Assembly (NCBI GenBank): GCA_000634195.1
Contig: JFLT01000187.1
Location: forward strand, 62,001 to 126,000
Length of the DNA stretch: 64,000 nt
From: Prochlorococcus sp. scB243_495D8
GTDB taxonomy: Bacteria > Cyanobacteriota > Cyanobacteriia > PCC-6307 > Cyanobiaceae
Reading direction: 5' to 3'
Every line of letters begins with the position of its first letter. Within the stretch, counting starts at the first letter, position 1. Positions 38,410 through 50,175 of the stretch are shown here, one piece after another. The notes below the pieces were generated by a model. That model worked only from the letters and a program-made list of their open reading frames with translations. It made no database searches and had not been told where the DNA came from. The position numbers and the translations under genes are program-made.

Positions 38410-39462
38410 TTAATCTCTTATGGCATTCCTTATAAATTCTGGAGTGTCAACAACTCTTTTGAGTTTTTTAAAATCATCCAACACCTCTCCACAACCATTT
38501 ACTACGCAAAGCAGTGGGTTTTCTGCTATGTGAGTAAAAATTCCTGTTTCATCGCTCAATAAATCATTAATACCTCTCACTAAAGCTCCACCACCTGCAA
38601 GCATAATCCCCCTATCAACTATGTCTGCAGCAAGTTCAGGGGGGGTTCGCTCTAAAGTTCTTTTCACAGCTTCGACTATTTTGCTAAGTGTTTCAGCCAT
38701 GGCTTCTCTGATTTCTCCTGATGTCAAAGTGACTGACCTAGGTAGACCAGATAAAAGATGTAAACCTCTAACCTCTAAAGTAGTTTTATCAAAATCATCA
38801 TCTGGGAATGCAGACCCAATTTTAATCTTGATATCTTCTGCAGTTCTCTCTCCAACAACTAAATTGTGAACTTTTTTGAGATAAAGAGCAATTGACTCAT
38901 TTATTTCATCGCCTGCTATTCGAACAGATTCACTCAATACAGTTCCCCCTAAACTTAATACTGCAACCTCAGTAGTACCTCCACCAATATCAACAATCAT
39001 TGTTCCAATTGGCTCAGTTACTGGTAATGATGCCCCTATTGCTGCAGCAACTGGTTCATCAATTAAATGAACTTCTCTAGCTCCCGCTAATCCAGCTTCT
39101 CTTACTGCTCTTCGCTCAACACTAGTAACTCCACTTGGAATACCAATAACTATTCTTGGAGCTACTATCCCCTTGCCTTCATTACATTTTTGAATAAATG
39201 TTTTTATCATTTGTTCTGCAGCATCAAAATCTGCGATAACCCCATCTCTTAGTGGTCTTACAGCTCTTATATTTCCTGGGGTTCTTCCAAGCATTAACTT
39301 TGCTTCTTTACCAACAGCTAATGGAATCCCTTCTTCTAAATCCATAGCTACCACAGAAGGCTCTTGTAAAACAACGCCTTTCCCAGATACGTGTATAAGA
39401 GTATTGGCCGTTCCCAAATCAATGCCAATATCTCTAGAGAATTTAAATCTGTTAAAAATCAC
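38410..39462 (-). CDS. mreB: Rod shape-determining actin-like protein MreB
   Basis: Actin-fold cytoskeletal ATPase guiding cell wall elongation. The 350-residue protein has phosphate-1 [15 protein letters not shown], phosphate-2 [19 protein letters not shown] and the adenosine motif [15 protein letters not shown]. The start is ATG 39462. It heads mreBCD, and is divergent from ssb. Small cocci such as Prochlorococcus retain mreBCD, so presence is expected. Confidence 0.97.
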   Translation of the reverse strand: MIFNRFKFSRDIGIDLGTANTLIHVSGKGVVLQEPSVVAMDLEEGIPLAVGKEAKLMLGRTPGNIRAVRPLRDGVIADFDAAEQMIKTFIQKCNEGKGIVAPRIVIGIPSGVTSVERRAVREAGLAGAREVHLIDEPVAAAIGASLPVTEPIGTMIVDIGGGTTEVAVLSLGGTVLSESVRIAGDEINESIALYLKKVHNLVVGERTAEDIKIKIGSAFPDDDFDKTTLEVRGLHLLSGLPRSVTLTSGEIREAMAETLSKIVEAVKRTLERTPPELAADIVDRGIMLAGGGALVRGINDLLSDETGIFTHIAENPLLCVVNGCGEVLDDFKKLKRVVDTPEFIRNAIRD

Positions 39463-39594
39463 AATTAGATTATCTTTTTATAAATAATATATCTATTTTT
39501 TGCTAAGCTCTCGGAATTCTGTCAATTAGTTATGAATAGCACTTAAAACTTTGAGCAGAATCTGAAAATATGAGTAGTATAAAAAAAAAAAATT

Positions 39595-39966
39595 ATGGAA
39601 ATTAACACTATTAATCTTGTTGGCAGAGCAGGACGAGAACCAGATGTCAGATATTTTGAATCAGGCAGCATCGTAGCGAATTTCACAATCGCAGTTAACA
39701 GAAGAAGTAGAGATGAAGAGCCAGATTGGTTTAATTTAGAAATATGGGGCAAGCAAGCACAGATAGCCGCAGATTATGTGAAAAAGGGATCATTAATTGG
39801 AATTACAGGAAGCTTTAAAATTGATAGTTGGAAAGATAAAAATACTGGAGAAGATAGATACAAACCAGTTGTTAGGGTAGATAGATTAAACTTACTAGGC
39901 TCACGAAAAGAGTCTGATAATAACCAATATTCCTCCAGCAGTAACTCAAATGAAATTCCTTTCTAA
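39595..39966 (+). CDS. ssb: Single-stranded DNA-binding protein
   Basis: A 123-residue OB-fold protein protecting single-stranded DNA. MEINTINLVGRAGREPDVRY, VANFTIAVNRRSRDEEPDWF and YVKKGSLIGITGSFKIDSW are SSB motifs. The C-terminus is short, Ser/Asn-rich and ends SNEIPF, the conserved acidic-type tip that recruits repair proteins, reduced to a single Glu here. A 12-base A run directly precedes the ATG. It converges on dedA. Confidence 0.93.
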   Translation: MEINTINLVGRAGREPDVRYFESGSIVANFTIAVNRRSRDEEPDWFNLEIWGKQAQIAADYVKKGSLIGITGSFKIDSWKDKNTGEDRYKPVVRVDRLNLLGSRKESDNNQYSSSSNSNEIPF

Positions 39967-39969
39967 GCT

Positions 39970-40623
39970 CTAATTTTTTTTCAAAAATCTTATAAGTATT
40001 TTTATAAAAAAATATAAGAATATTAAAATCAAAATTGGCTTTACACCATATTTAATTTGATCTAAGTAAGTTCCAATAATTAAATAGTTTTCACCGAACA
40101 AATAACCTGAATAAGTGAGAAGTGCTACCCATATCAAGCTACCAAATGTAGTCCAAAGCAAAAATTTCCTTAATGGCATAAGCTCTATTCCAGCGGGTAC
40201 TGAAATTAAAGTTCTAATTCCTGGTACTAATCGTCCCCAAAAAACTAAAGAAACCCCATATTTATCAAACCACCTTTTACTTTTGTTTAGATCATTAGAG
40301 GAAATACCCAGATATTTTCCCTTTTTATCTAGAAAATTTGAAAGTCTTTTTTCATTTACTAATCTACCTAAATAATACCAAGGCAATGATCCTAAAATAG
40401 TTCCAAGTAATCCCCAAAAAACTAAAAAATAAAAATTTAATTTTTGTTGATAAACAAAAAAACCACCCAATGGCATTATTATTTCCGATGGGATTGGGGG
40501 GATTATATTTTCTAAAAACATCGCCAAACAAATAGTAAGATATGCGATTGTTGAATTTTTTTCAACAGCCAAACTAATGTAATCAGGAATTGAAGTAAGA
40601 AAATTTACAAAAATTAAACTCAA
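39970..40623 (-). CDS. DedA-family membrane protein
   Basis: A 217-residue integral membrane protein of the DedA/VTT superfamily. It shows the family pattern FLENIIPPIPSEIIMPLGGF with the two membrane-dipping prolines and Glu, GSLPWYYLGR, and FWGRLVPGIRTLISVPAG with conserved Arg. DedA proteins are linked to lipid flipping and membrane homeostasis; the substrate here is unknown. The start is ATG 40623, 2 bases after ahcY stop, so it is likely co-transcribed with ahcY. Confidence 0.88.
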   Translation of the reverse strand: MSLIFVNFLTSIPDYISLAVEKNSTIAYLTICLAMFLENIIPPIPSEIIMPLGGFFVYQQKLNFYFLVFWGLLGTILGSLPWYYLGRLVNEKRLSNFLDKKGKYLGISSNDLNKSKRWFDKYGVSLVFWGRLVPGIRTLISVPAGIELMPLRKFLLWTTFGSLIWVALLTYSGYLFGENYLIIGTYLDQIKYGVKPILILIFLYFFIKILIRFLKKN

Positions 40624-40625
40624 TC

Positions 40626-42044
40626 TTAGTATCTGTAAAGTTCTGGTTTATAAGGTCCATCAACAGAAACATTAATGTAATCAGCTTGTTCTTTAGTTAA
40701 TTTTGTTAATTTTGCACCAATTTTATCTAAATGTAATCTAGCTACCATTTCATCAAGGTGTTTTGGCAAAACATAAACCTCTTTATCATATTGCTCTGAC
40801 TTATTGAAAAGTTCAATCTGAGCTAAAACTTGATTAGTAAAAGAATTACTCATAACAAAACTTGGGTGTCCAGTCGCACAACCTAAATTAACTAATCTAC
40901 CTTCAGCTAAAAGAATAATTTTATTTCCACTAGGTAGAGTTATATGATCAACTTGCGGCTTAATATTTTCCCATTGATAATTTTTTAATGAAGCTACATC
41001 AATTTCATTATCGAAATGTCCAATATTACAAACTATGGCTTCATCCTTCATCTTGAGAAGATTTTCATGAGTTATTACCTGATAGTTACCAGTAGCCGTA
41101 ACAAAAATATCTATATCTTTCACAACATCATCTAGCGTAACAACGCTAAAACCTTCCATTGCTGCTTGAAGAGCACAAATTGGATCAACTTCAGCGACTT
41201 TTACGATTGCACCAAGTCCACGTAATGACTGAGCTGAACCTTTACCTACATCTCCAAAACCCATTACTAAGGCAACCTTCCCGGCAATCATTACGTCAGT
41301 TGCACGCTTTATGCTATCAACTAAAGATTCTCGGCAACCATATAAATTATCAAATTTGCTCTTAGTTACTGAATCATTAACATTGATAGCAGGGAATGGT
41401 AAAGAATTTTGCTTTTGCAGTTGGTAAAGTCTTGCAACTCCCGTGGTAGTTTCTTCAGTGACACCAATAATATTACTCTTAATTCTAGAATAGAAGTCAC
41501 TATCATTTTTCAACTTAGACTTAATAGAATTGAATAAAGCAACTTCTTCTTCATTACTTGGATTATCTAAAACAGATAAATCTTTTTCTGCCTTACTACC
41601 GAGTATCAATAAACCAGTTGCATCTCCCCCATCATCAAGGATCATATTTGGAGAGTCTAAACCCCAATCAAGGATATAGTGGGTATATTGCCAATATTCA
41701 TCAAGAGTCTCACCTTTTTTTGCGTACACAGAAATTCCTTGATCAACAATAGCTGCAGCCGCATGATCTTGAGTTGAAAAAATATTGCATGAAGCCCATT
41801 TCACTTCTGCACCAAGTTCAACAAGAGTTTCTATTAAGACTGCTGTCTGAATAGTCATATGAAGGCTTCCTGCTATTTTTGCACCTTTTAGTGGCTTTTC
41901 AAATTCATATTTATCTCTAAGCGCCATTAATCCAGGCATTTCTGTTTCTGCAATTTGAATTTCTTTACGACCAAAAGCTGATAAAGAAATATCAGCAATT
42001 ACATAATTAGGTGTAGAGGTTTTAACTGAATTTGAGATAACCAT
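40626..42044 (-). CDS. ahcY: S-adenosylhomocysteine hydrolase
   Basis: Splits S-adenosylhomocysteine to adenosine and homocysteine, relieving inhibition of methyltransferases. The 472-residue protein has [20 protein letters not shown], the [14 protein letters not shown] segment, NAD-binding [18 protein letters not shown] and the C-terminal [11 protein letters not shown] that completes the neighbour's NAD site. It has the 40-residue insertion typical of the bacterial-plant type (about residues 150-190). It is divergent from tsaE across 39 bases. Confidence 0.97.
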   Translation of the reverse strand: MVISNSVKTSTPNYVIADISLSAFGRKEIQIAETEMPGLMALRDKYEFEKPLKGAKIAGSLHMTIQTAVLIETLVELGAEVKWASCNIFSTQDHAAAAIVDQGISVYAKKGETLDEYWQYTHYILDWGLDSPNMILDDGGDATGLLILGSKAEKDLSVLDNPSNEEEVALFNSIKSKLKNDSDFYSRIKSNIIGVTEETTTGVARLYQLQKQNSLPFPAINVNDSVTKSKFDNLYGCRESLVDSIKRATDVMIAGKVALVMGFGDVGKGSAQSLRGLGAIVKVAEVDPICALQAAMEGFSVVTLDDVVKDIDIFVTATGNYQVITHENLLKMKDEAIVCNIGHFDNEIDVASLKNYQWENIKPQVDHITLPSGNKIILLAEGRLVNLGCATGHPSFVMSNSFTNQVLAQIELFNKSEQYDKEVYVLPKHLDEMVARLHLDKIGAKLTKLTKEQADYINVSVDGPYKPELYRY

Positions 42045-42083
42045 ATCTAGTAATTACTTTATCTATTAAACTATAAATGATTT

Positions 42084-42533
42084 TTGCGTAATTTTGTGTT
42101 TGTTGAGAATTTAAAAGAGACTTTAAATTTAGGGAAAAAACTCTCACACAAATTAAATCCCCAATCAATTGTTTTATTACAAGGTCCAATTGGGGCTGGT
42201 AAAACTTCATTTGTTCAAGGAATTGCTAAAGGCTTATCAATCTCTGAGGACATTACGAGCCCTACATTTGCTTTATCGCATCATTATAACTCCGGAAGAA
42301 TTCCTCTAGTTCATCTAGATTTATACAGGTTAGAAAATATTTCTTCAGCAAAAGAAGTTTTTTTTTCAGAAGAAGAAGAGGCAATACAAAGACAGGCAAT
42401 TTTAGTTATTGAATGGCCAGAGTTAATAGAACCAGTTATTGATAATTTCTGGAAAATAGAAATTAGTTATGCAAAAAATTATGGAAGACACTACGAAATA
42501 AGAGATCCCAAAAATTTATTAACCTTCTCGTAA
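42084..42533 (+). CDS. tsaE: tRNA threonylcarbamoyladenosine ATPase TsaE
   Basis: P-loop ATPase needed with TsaB and TsaD for t6A37 on ANN-decoding tRNAs. The 149-residue protein has Walker A LLQGPIGAGKTSFVQGIAKG, TSPTFALSHHY and the HLDLYRLEN motif, followed by ILVIEWPELIEP, all TsaE hallmarks. The start is a non-ATG codon: TTG 42084, or GTG 42096 which would remove four residues; I cannot decide. The tail overlaps the convergent sugar kinase gene by 43 bases. Confidence 0.9.
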   Translation: MRNFVFVENLKETLNLGKKLSHKLNPQSIVLLQGPIGAGKTSFVQGIAKGLSISEDITSPTFALSHHYNSGRIPLVHLDLYRLENISSAKEVFFSEEEEAIQRQAILVIEWPELIEPVIDNFWKIEISYAKNYGRHYEIRDPKNLLTFS

Positions 42534-43489
42534 TATGGCTGTTGCTCGATGGCGCCTTCACCAAGACAAGTTAATAATCCACAAACTCCTGCGAACTTAA
42601 TGCAATCTTCTATCTCAAATTCATTTGAAGGATAGCCAGAAATAATTAATTTTGAAATTAAGCCAGCTAGAAAAGCATCGCCTGCACCAGTTGTATCAAC
42701 AATTTCTTGTGAAGAAGAAGTTTCAGTAATTCCCTGCAATCTATTGATATACCATGCAACGGGATTTTTTCCATCAGTTATTATTACATCTGGTTTATTA
42801 GACAATTGTTGAGATATTAAAAAGGGATTTTCATCCTCAAAAAACAAAATTGCTTCTTCCTTCGCAAGTTTTAAAACATTTGCATGATTTAAAAAATTTT
42901 TGATTAAATTAACTCTCACGGCTTTACTAATTTTTGATGAAAAACTTGAATAATCCCAAAAGACCTCTCTCCAATTCAAATCAATAACTATTTTGACTTC
43001 AAATTTTTTAGCCTGTTCAATAATAAAAAAAATAGTCTCTGCTGATTTTGGAGATGATAATAAGTTAGTTCCTAAAACCAAATATTTTGTTTCTAGAAAA
43101 GATTTCTCCAAATTTAAAATTTCTTTTTCGATTAATTTCTTACTAAGAACTTCATCGGCAAAGCATGAATGAGAACTTTCCTCAAATCCTGAAAAAAAAC
43201 GATCTCCAAATTGATCTCTATCTACATTAACCACACGAGTAGATGAATCATTATCTATTTGCAAAAAATCTAAATTGACGTCCAATTCATTAAATTGCTT
43301 AATGAATTTTTTCCCATAATCATCACTACCCAAACTTCCTATAAATATTGAATCTATTTTTAATTTTCTTAATGCGCAAGCAACATTAGCCGGCGCACCA
43401 CCCAAAAAATCTGTAAATCCTTGATTTGACTTATTTCTGATTCTGTCTATTAAAGCCTCACCAATACATATGACCTTTTTCTTGCTCAT
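42491..43489 (-). CDS. PfkB-family sugar kinase (fructokinase-like)
   Basis: A 332-residue ribokinase-superfamily kinase. The N-terminus has CIGEALIDRI and the first signature GGAPANVACALRKLKID; the C-terminal signature is DTTGAGDAFLAGLISKLI with the catalytic Asp of GAGD. This pattern matches fructokinases of cyanobacteria and plants, so fructose from sucrose breakdown is a likely substrate, by inference. The long convergent overlap with tsaE (43 bases) encodes the last 13 residues of the kinase. Confidence 0.85.
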   Translation of the reverse strand: MSKKKVICIGEALIDRIRNKSNQGFTDFLGGAPANVACALRKLKIDSIFIGSLGSDDYGKKFIKQFNELDVNLDFLQIDNDSSTRVVNVDRDQFGDRFFSGFEESSHSCFADEVLSKKLIEKEILNLEKSFLETKYLVLGTNLLSSPKSAETIFFIIEQAKKFEVKIVIDLNWREVFWDYSSFSSKISKAVRVNLIKNFLNHANVLKLAKEEAILFFEDENPFLISQQLSNKPDVIITDGKNPVAWYINRLQGITETSSSQEIVDTTGAGDAFLAGLISKLIISGYPSNEFEIEDCIKFAGVCGLLTCLGEGAIEQQPYYEKVNKFLGSLIS

Positions 43490-43575
43490 ACAAAAAACGC
43501 TTTTTCTAACCTAAGAATAATTTATTAAAAACGAATAATTTATTTTTGAATTAAAGTTTAATTAAAAGGATATTC

Positions 43576-44493
43576 ATGGTCTCTTTAAATAAATCTGAAA
43601 CTTGGAAGTGGAAAAATTGGGAAATTTCTTGGTCTTTATCAAAAGAATCCAATTCTGAAAAAAATATCAAAATTTTATTAGTTCATGGATTTGGGGCATC
43701 AAAAAACCACTGGAGATATAATCAAGATTTTCTTGGAAAATTTTCTAACTGCTACGCAATTGACTTATTAGGATTTGGGAAAAGTAGTCAACCTAGTGCT
43801 CTATTAGATTACGAACCTGATAAAGAAAACTCAATTAAATATTCCTTTGAATTATGGGGTAATCAAATATCAACATTTTGTACAGAGGTAATAAAATCTC
43901 CTGTTTACTTGGTAGGCAATTCAATTGGTGGTGTTATTGCATTGAAAGCTGCTGAAATCCTCAAAGATAATTGTAGAGGAATTATTTTAATTGATTGTGC
44001 ACAAAGAACTATGGATGATAAACGTTTAAAAAAAAGTGACATATTAATGAATCTACTGAGACCCCTCCTAAAAACAATAGTCAGACAAAGAGTGGTTAGC
44101 AATACACTTTTTACAAGAGCTGCCAACCCAAAAGTTATTAGAAAAATACTTGAACAAGCTTACCCTAGTGGCAAAAATATCGATAAAGAATTGATTGAAA
44201 TACTTTATCAACCCTCTCAAAGAAAAAACTCTAAAGAGGCATTTCGGGGTTTTATTAACTTATTTGATGACTATCTAGCTACTGACCTTTTTAATAAGGT
44301 GAATGCTCCAATTCAATTAATTTGGGGAGAAAAAGATCCTTGGGAATCTTTAAATGAAGCAAGAGAGTGGAGGAAACATTTCAGGAATATTAAAAGGTTA
44401 GATATTGTTAATGGAGCTGGACATTGTCCTCATGATGAAGAACCTGAAAAAACTAATAAATTAATGAAAGAATTTATTCAAGAAACAAAGTAA
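43576..44493 (+). CDS. Alpha/beta hydrolase, paralogue of the 15.1-kb gene
   Basis: A 305-residue hydrolase with ILLVHGFGASKNHWRYNQDF, nucleophile elbow GNSIGGVIALKAA (Ser), acid Asp in LIWGEKDPWESL and catalytic His in GAGHCPHDEEPE. The family tags HGFGAS..HWR, IDLLGFGKSSQP and GHCPHDE are shared with the hydrolase at 15112-16011, but the cap region between them differs (lysine-rich DKRLKKSDILMNLLRPLL). It also resembles plant CLD1 chlorophyll dephytylase. Its 3' end overlaps the convergent sigma factor gene by 16 bases. Confidence 0.82.
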   Translation: MVSLNKSETWKWKNWEISWSLSKESNSEKNIKILLVHGFGASKNHWRYNQDFLGKFSNCYAIDLLGFGKSSQPSALLDYEPDKENSIKYSFELWGNQISTFCTEVIKSPVYLVGNSIGGVIALKAAEILKDNCRGIILIDCAQRTMDDKRLKKSDILMNLLRPLLKTIVRQRVVSNTLFTRAANPKVIRKILEQAYPSGKNIDKELIEILYQPSQRKNSKEAFRGFINLFDDYLATDLFNKVNAPIQLIWGEKDPWESLNEAREWRKHFRNIKRLDIVNGAGHCPHDEEPEKTNKLMKEFIQETK

Positions 44494-45479
44494 GCTTCTA
44501 CGTTATCACTAAGTCTTCTTAAGCCTCTTAATCCATCTCGTTCTAGATTTCTTACTCTATCTCTACTTATCCCTAGTACCCTTCCAATACCTGTAAGAGA
44601 CATTGGTTCATCACCATCCATTCCGTATCTCATTCTTAAAACTCTACATTGAAGATCAGGTAATTGATGTAAGAGAGAATGCAAATCTCCTCTCATACAA
44701 TCCATCTCTATTTGTTCGTCTGGCAAATCCTCGCCGCCTGCCAGTAAATCTAGTAAAACGGTATCTTCGCCATCGCCAACTTTAGTTTCAAGACTAACTG
44801 GCTGACCAGCTTTGCACATCAAATCTTTAACATCATCCTCAGGAAGCTCTACGTATTTAGCAAGTTCAGTTACAGTTGGAGTTCTAGACATTTCTTGACT
44901 AAGCTCTCTTTGTCCTTTTTTTAATTTATTCAGCATTTCAGTTATGTGAATTGGTAGCCTAATCGCACGACTTTTTTCAGCTATTGCTCTTGTAATACCT
45001 TGTCTAATCCACCAGTATGCATATGTTGAAAACTTATATCCTCTAGCTGGATCAAATTTTTCAACTCCTCTAACTAATCCAATAGTTCCCTCTTGAATTA
45101 AATCCAAAAGTTCCATATTTCTTTTAGTGTATTTTTTTGCAACACTTACTACCAGTCTTAAATTTGCTGCAACCATCCTTTCTTTAGCTCTCTGTCCAGC
45201 TCTCAATCTTTTTTTAATTATGGAAGCAGTCAGATTTAGTTTGGTCGATAATTCATCAATACTAGGCTTATCTCCAGTTAATTCGATAATTTCTAATTCT
45301 GCTCTCTCAACTTCCATGTACTCTTGAACTTGGCGACCTAGAGTAATTTCTTGCTCATGCGATAGTAATGGGACTCTTCCTATATCCCTCAAGTATGATC
45401 GAACAAGATCTACATCATTACTAGCTTTTATACTTGCAATTGAGGCTAGTTTGTTTTCACTTATTGTTTCAGAAGACAT
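44478..45479 (-). CDS. Group 2 RNA polymerase sigma factor (sigma-70 family)
   Basis: A 333-residue alternative sigma factor. Region 1.2 is DVDLVRSYLRDIGRVPLLSH, region 2 includes NLRLVVSVAKKYTKRNMELL and YKFSTYAYWWIRQGITRAI, region 3 covers IRLPIHITEMLNKLKKGQ, and region 4 ends with GIGRVLGISRDRVRNLERDG. The long acidic 1.1/non-conserved region of the primary sigma is missing, so this is a group 2, non-essential type, often used for stress or dark survival. I chose ATG 45479 (MSSETISENK) over 45512, which lacks conserved sequence. Confidence 0.92.
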   Translation of the reverse strand: MSSETISENKLASIASIKASNDVDLVRSYLRDIGRVPLLSHEQEITLGRQVQEYMEVERAELEIIELTGDKPSIDELSTKLNLTASIIKKRLRAGQRAKERMVAANLRLVVSVAKKYTKRNMELLDLIQEGTIGLVRGVEKFDPARGYKFSTYAYWWIRQGITRAIAEKSRAIRLPIHITEMLNKLKKGQRELSQEMSRTPTVTELAKYVELPEDDVKDLMCKAGQPVSLETKVGDGEDTVLLDLLAGGEDLPDEQIEMDCMRGDLHSLLHQLPDLQCRVLRMRYGMDGDEPMSLTGIGRVLGISRDRVRNLERDGLRGLRRLSDNVEAYFVS

Positions 45480-45579
45480 GAAGGTTGAATGATGTTTTGT
45501 AAACAATACCATTAAGAAATGTAAAGTTAAACAAAAAAATCCACAATTTTACAAAAATGAGAATAAATACCTAGTTAAT

Positions 45580-46986
45580 TTAGGCTAATGAAGAGCTCAA
45601 TAGCCATTTTGCTGTACTTAGATAAATAAATACACCAGCAATATCTGTTACGGTTGTAATGAAAGGGGAGGACATTAATGCTGGATCCAATTTCATTCTG
45701 TCAAATAACAAAGGTAGGATCGCCCCTGTTGTAGCAGCTAGAGTAGTTATGGATATTAAACTTATACCCACCGCAGAGGCGATTAAAGGCCCTTCTCCTT
45801 GCCACCAAGCGAAGGGAAATACTACAAGCATCATAAAAACACCGAGAAGAGCGCCTGTTATCGCCTCCTTAACTACTGCCTTGATGGCACCAAGAGACTT
45901 CAGTTTTTGAGTACTTAAACCTCGAATAACAACCGTTGAACTTTGAGCGCCAACATTACCCCCAGTACCTATAAGTAGTGGGATAAATGCAGCTAGTAAA
46001 ACTATTTCTTTTAATATTTGATCATTCATAGCTATAACTTTTGTCGTTAAACCATTGGCTAAAACCAAAATTAATAACCATAAAATTCTTCTTCGAGCAA
46101 TTGTAAACAAGCTACTTTGGAAATAATCATCTTCATCGCCAGGTTGTACTGCCCCCGCTGCATAGATATCTCTTGTTGCTTCTTGTTCTATAACATCGAT
46201 TAAATCATCGACAGTTACGATCCCAACAAGTCTTTTTTCTTTATCAACGACTGGGAGAGCTAAAAAATCATATCTTTGTATTGCTCTAGCAACCTCTTCT
46301 TGATTCGTATTAGTAGCGATATTTACTACATCTCTTGTCATAACGTCTCCTATTGGCTTAGAAGGATCAGCAGTTACAAGATCTCTTAAAGAGAGAATAC
46401 CCGTTAAATGTCTTTCTTTATCTGTAACATATAAACTATAAATAGTTTCAGTAAATGGGGCTCTTTTTCTAACCAAGGAAAGGGCTTCAGCTGCTGTTTG
46501 CATCTCTTTAAGATCTATAAATTCAGTTGTCATTAATCTTCCAGCAGTTTCAGGCTCATATCCAAGCAATTCAGCTGTTACTTTCCTTTCACCAGGACTA
46601 AGAGCGGATAAAAATTTTCGTACAACTTTTGCGGGTAATTCATCAAAAAGTTGAACCCTATCATCAGGAGACATTTTTTCAACTATTTCTAAAACTTCCC
46701 CTGATCGAAGTCTTTCTAATAAAGTTTGCTGAACTACTGGATCTAAATTTTCATAAACCTCAATTGCTTCATTTTTCTTTAATAATCTAAATGCTAATGC
46801 CTGCAATATTAGTGGAAGGCTTCCAATTGCATCGGCAATATCAACAGGTTGGGATGGCTCTAACAGTAACTTTGCCTCATCATAATTACCCGCGATGAGC
46901 AATTCCTCAAGTTGAAAAGTAATATTTTCCTGCGCACTTAAATCTGAAGATAAGGATGTAACTGTTTCAAGATTATTTTCGTTCAT
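45580..46986 (-). CDS. mgtE: Magnesium transporter MgtE
   Basis: Mg2+-gated Mg2+ channel. The 468-residue protein has the N-terminal helical domain (about residues 20-130, with LPAKVVRKFLSALSPGERK), two CBS domains (SLYVTDKERHLTGILSLRDL and FLALPVVDKEKRLVGIVTVDD) and five membrane helices from about residue 300, with GTGGNVGAQSSTVVIRGL in the pore region. ATG 46986 is preferred over 46995 because AAGGGA lies 9-10 bases upstream. It is the only clear ion-uptake gene between the sigma factor and the crcB pair. Confidence 0.93.
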   Translation of the reverse strand: MNENNLETVTSLSSDLSAQENITFQLEELLIAGNYDEAKLLLEPSQPVDIADAIGSLPLILQALAFRLLKKNEAIEVYENLDPVVQQTLLERLRSGEVLEIVEKMSPDDRVQLFDELPAKVVRKFLSALSPGERKVTAELLGYEPETAGRLMTTEFIDLKEMQTAAEALSLVRKRAPFTETIYSLYVTDKERHLTGILSLRDLVTADPSKPIGDVMTRDVVNIATNTNQEEVARAIQRYDFLALPVVDKEKRLVGIVTVDDLIDVIEQEATRDIYAAGAVQPGDEDDYFQSSLFTIARRRILWLLILVLANGLTTKVIAMNDQILKEIVLLAAFIPLLIGTGGNVGAQSSTVVIRGLSTQKLKSLGAIKAVVKEAITGALLGVFMMLVVFPFAWWQGEGPLIASAVGISLISITTLAATTGAILPLLFDRMKLDPALMSSPFITTVTDIAGVFIYLSTAKWLLSSSLA

Positions 46987-47029
46987 GAATATCATCCCTT
47001 GTCAAAGTAACACCACTATTATATGGAAT

Positions 47030-47359
47030 CTAAGTAATTTTTCTACTTGTCCAGAACCCGATAAACATTGAGAATAAATTCACGATAATGATTAAATTAA
47101 AAAAAACTATAAATTTTATCCACTCCTGTTGATTTAAAATTTTGTAAAGAAAATATATAAATCCGCTAAAGGATGTAAAGCAAGAAAAAAAACCACTCAA
47201 TAAAATTTTTTCAATAGAATAATTTAATCTTTTACTAATTAAAAAACCAACTAAAAATGATCCGATTATTGAAGTTAAAAAGTTATTATTAATAGTTAAT
47301 CGTAAAAAAGTAGCTAGGTAAGCAGCTAAAAGAATATAAATAAAATTATTAATTTTCAC
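47030..47359 (-). CDS. crcB: Fluoride exporter CrcB/Fluc, subunit 2
   Basis: A 109-residue four-helix membrane protein. It has the CrcB pattern SIIGSFLVGFLISKR and GFFSCFTSFSGFIYFLYK, with an Arg in helix 1 (FLRLTINNN). Fluc channels work as antiparallel dimers; paired genes give heterodimers. Here the usual pore-lining Asn before GSF is Ser, a departure from the family that the partner subunit does not share. The start is GTG 47359, one base after the partner's stop. The C-terminal helix ends WTSRKIT. Confidence 0.82.
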   Translation of the reverse strand: MKINNFIYILLAAYLATFLRLTINNNFLTSIIGSFLVGFLISKRLNYSIEKILLSGFFSCFTSFSGFIYFLYKILNQQEWIKFIVFFNLIIIVNLFSMFIGFWTSRKIT

Positions 47360-47360
47360 A

Positions 47361-47726
47361 TTAAAAAAACTTAATAAGAAAATAACCTAAATAAAAGAAA
47401 AGGAAAGAGATATTTATCACTACGATATAGTGAAAAAATAATCTTAGAAATTTTCTCTTTTTAAAAAGAATAAATAATTGATATATAAAGGAAGAAAATG
47501 TACTAAAACATCCTAAAAATCCACTATAAAATAACATTAATATTTCGTTATTAATAAAATTTAAAGCTACTAAAATCCCCAAAAAAAAAGATGACAAAAA
47601 ATTTACTATTGAAATATTTTGAATATCAAAAATTAAACTTTTTTTAAAATTATTTTGTATAAATATTCTTAGTATCAATCCAAAGGTGCTTCCAAGTAAA
47701 ATTATCGCTAATAAACTAAAATCCAA
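47361..47726 (-). CDS. crcB: Fluoride exporter CrcB/Fluc, subunit 1
   Basis: A 121-residue four-helix membrane protein. It has LLGSTFGLILRIFIQNNF in helix 1, SIVNFLSSFFLGILVALN in helix 2 with the family Asn kept, and GFLGCFSTFSSFIYQLFIL, the conserved Phe/Ser-rich break in helix 3. The Gly normally following the Asn is Ser here. Start TTG 47726 lies 3 bases after the SH3-like gene stop. It is paired with the next gene and both follow gyrB; together they should make a heterodimeric F- channel. Confidence 0.82.
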   Translation of the reverse strand: MDFSLLAIILLGSTFGLILRIFIQNNFKKSLIFDIQNISIVNFLSSFFLGILVALNFINNEILMLFYSGFLGCFSTFSSFIYQLFILFKKRKFLRLFFHYIVVINISFLFFYLGYFLIKFF

Positions 47727-47729
47727 AAT

Positions 47730-50026
<2,297 letters not shown>

Positions 50027-50175
50027 TTAATATAAAAAAATATTAGTCTTTTAAAATGTTATTTTTAAAAGGTATTTAATTTAACTTACCACCGCAATAA
50101 GATAAAGGCTCGAAGTCAATGAAAAATTTAATCACTTTAATTATATAGCTAATATTTTTTTCTTCAAAAATTCAT

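Noticed and set aside
39570..39600. Alternative ssb start upstream of the 12-A run, with slippage
   Set aside because: An ATG at 39570 is out of frame and could join ssb only by slippage on the A run. ATG 39595 fits the family N-terminus exactly, so no slippage is needed.
42491..42533. tsaE and sugar kinase overlap as a sign of a frameshift
   Set aside because: Both proteins have full-length, family-typical cores; the 43-base convergent overlap affects only variable C-termini and fits a compact genome.
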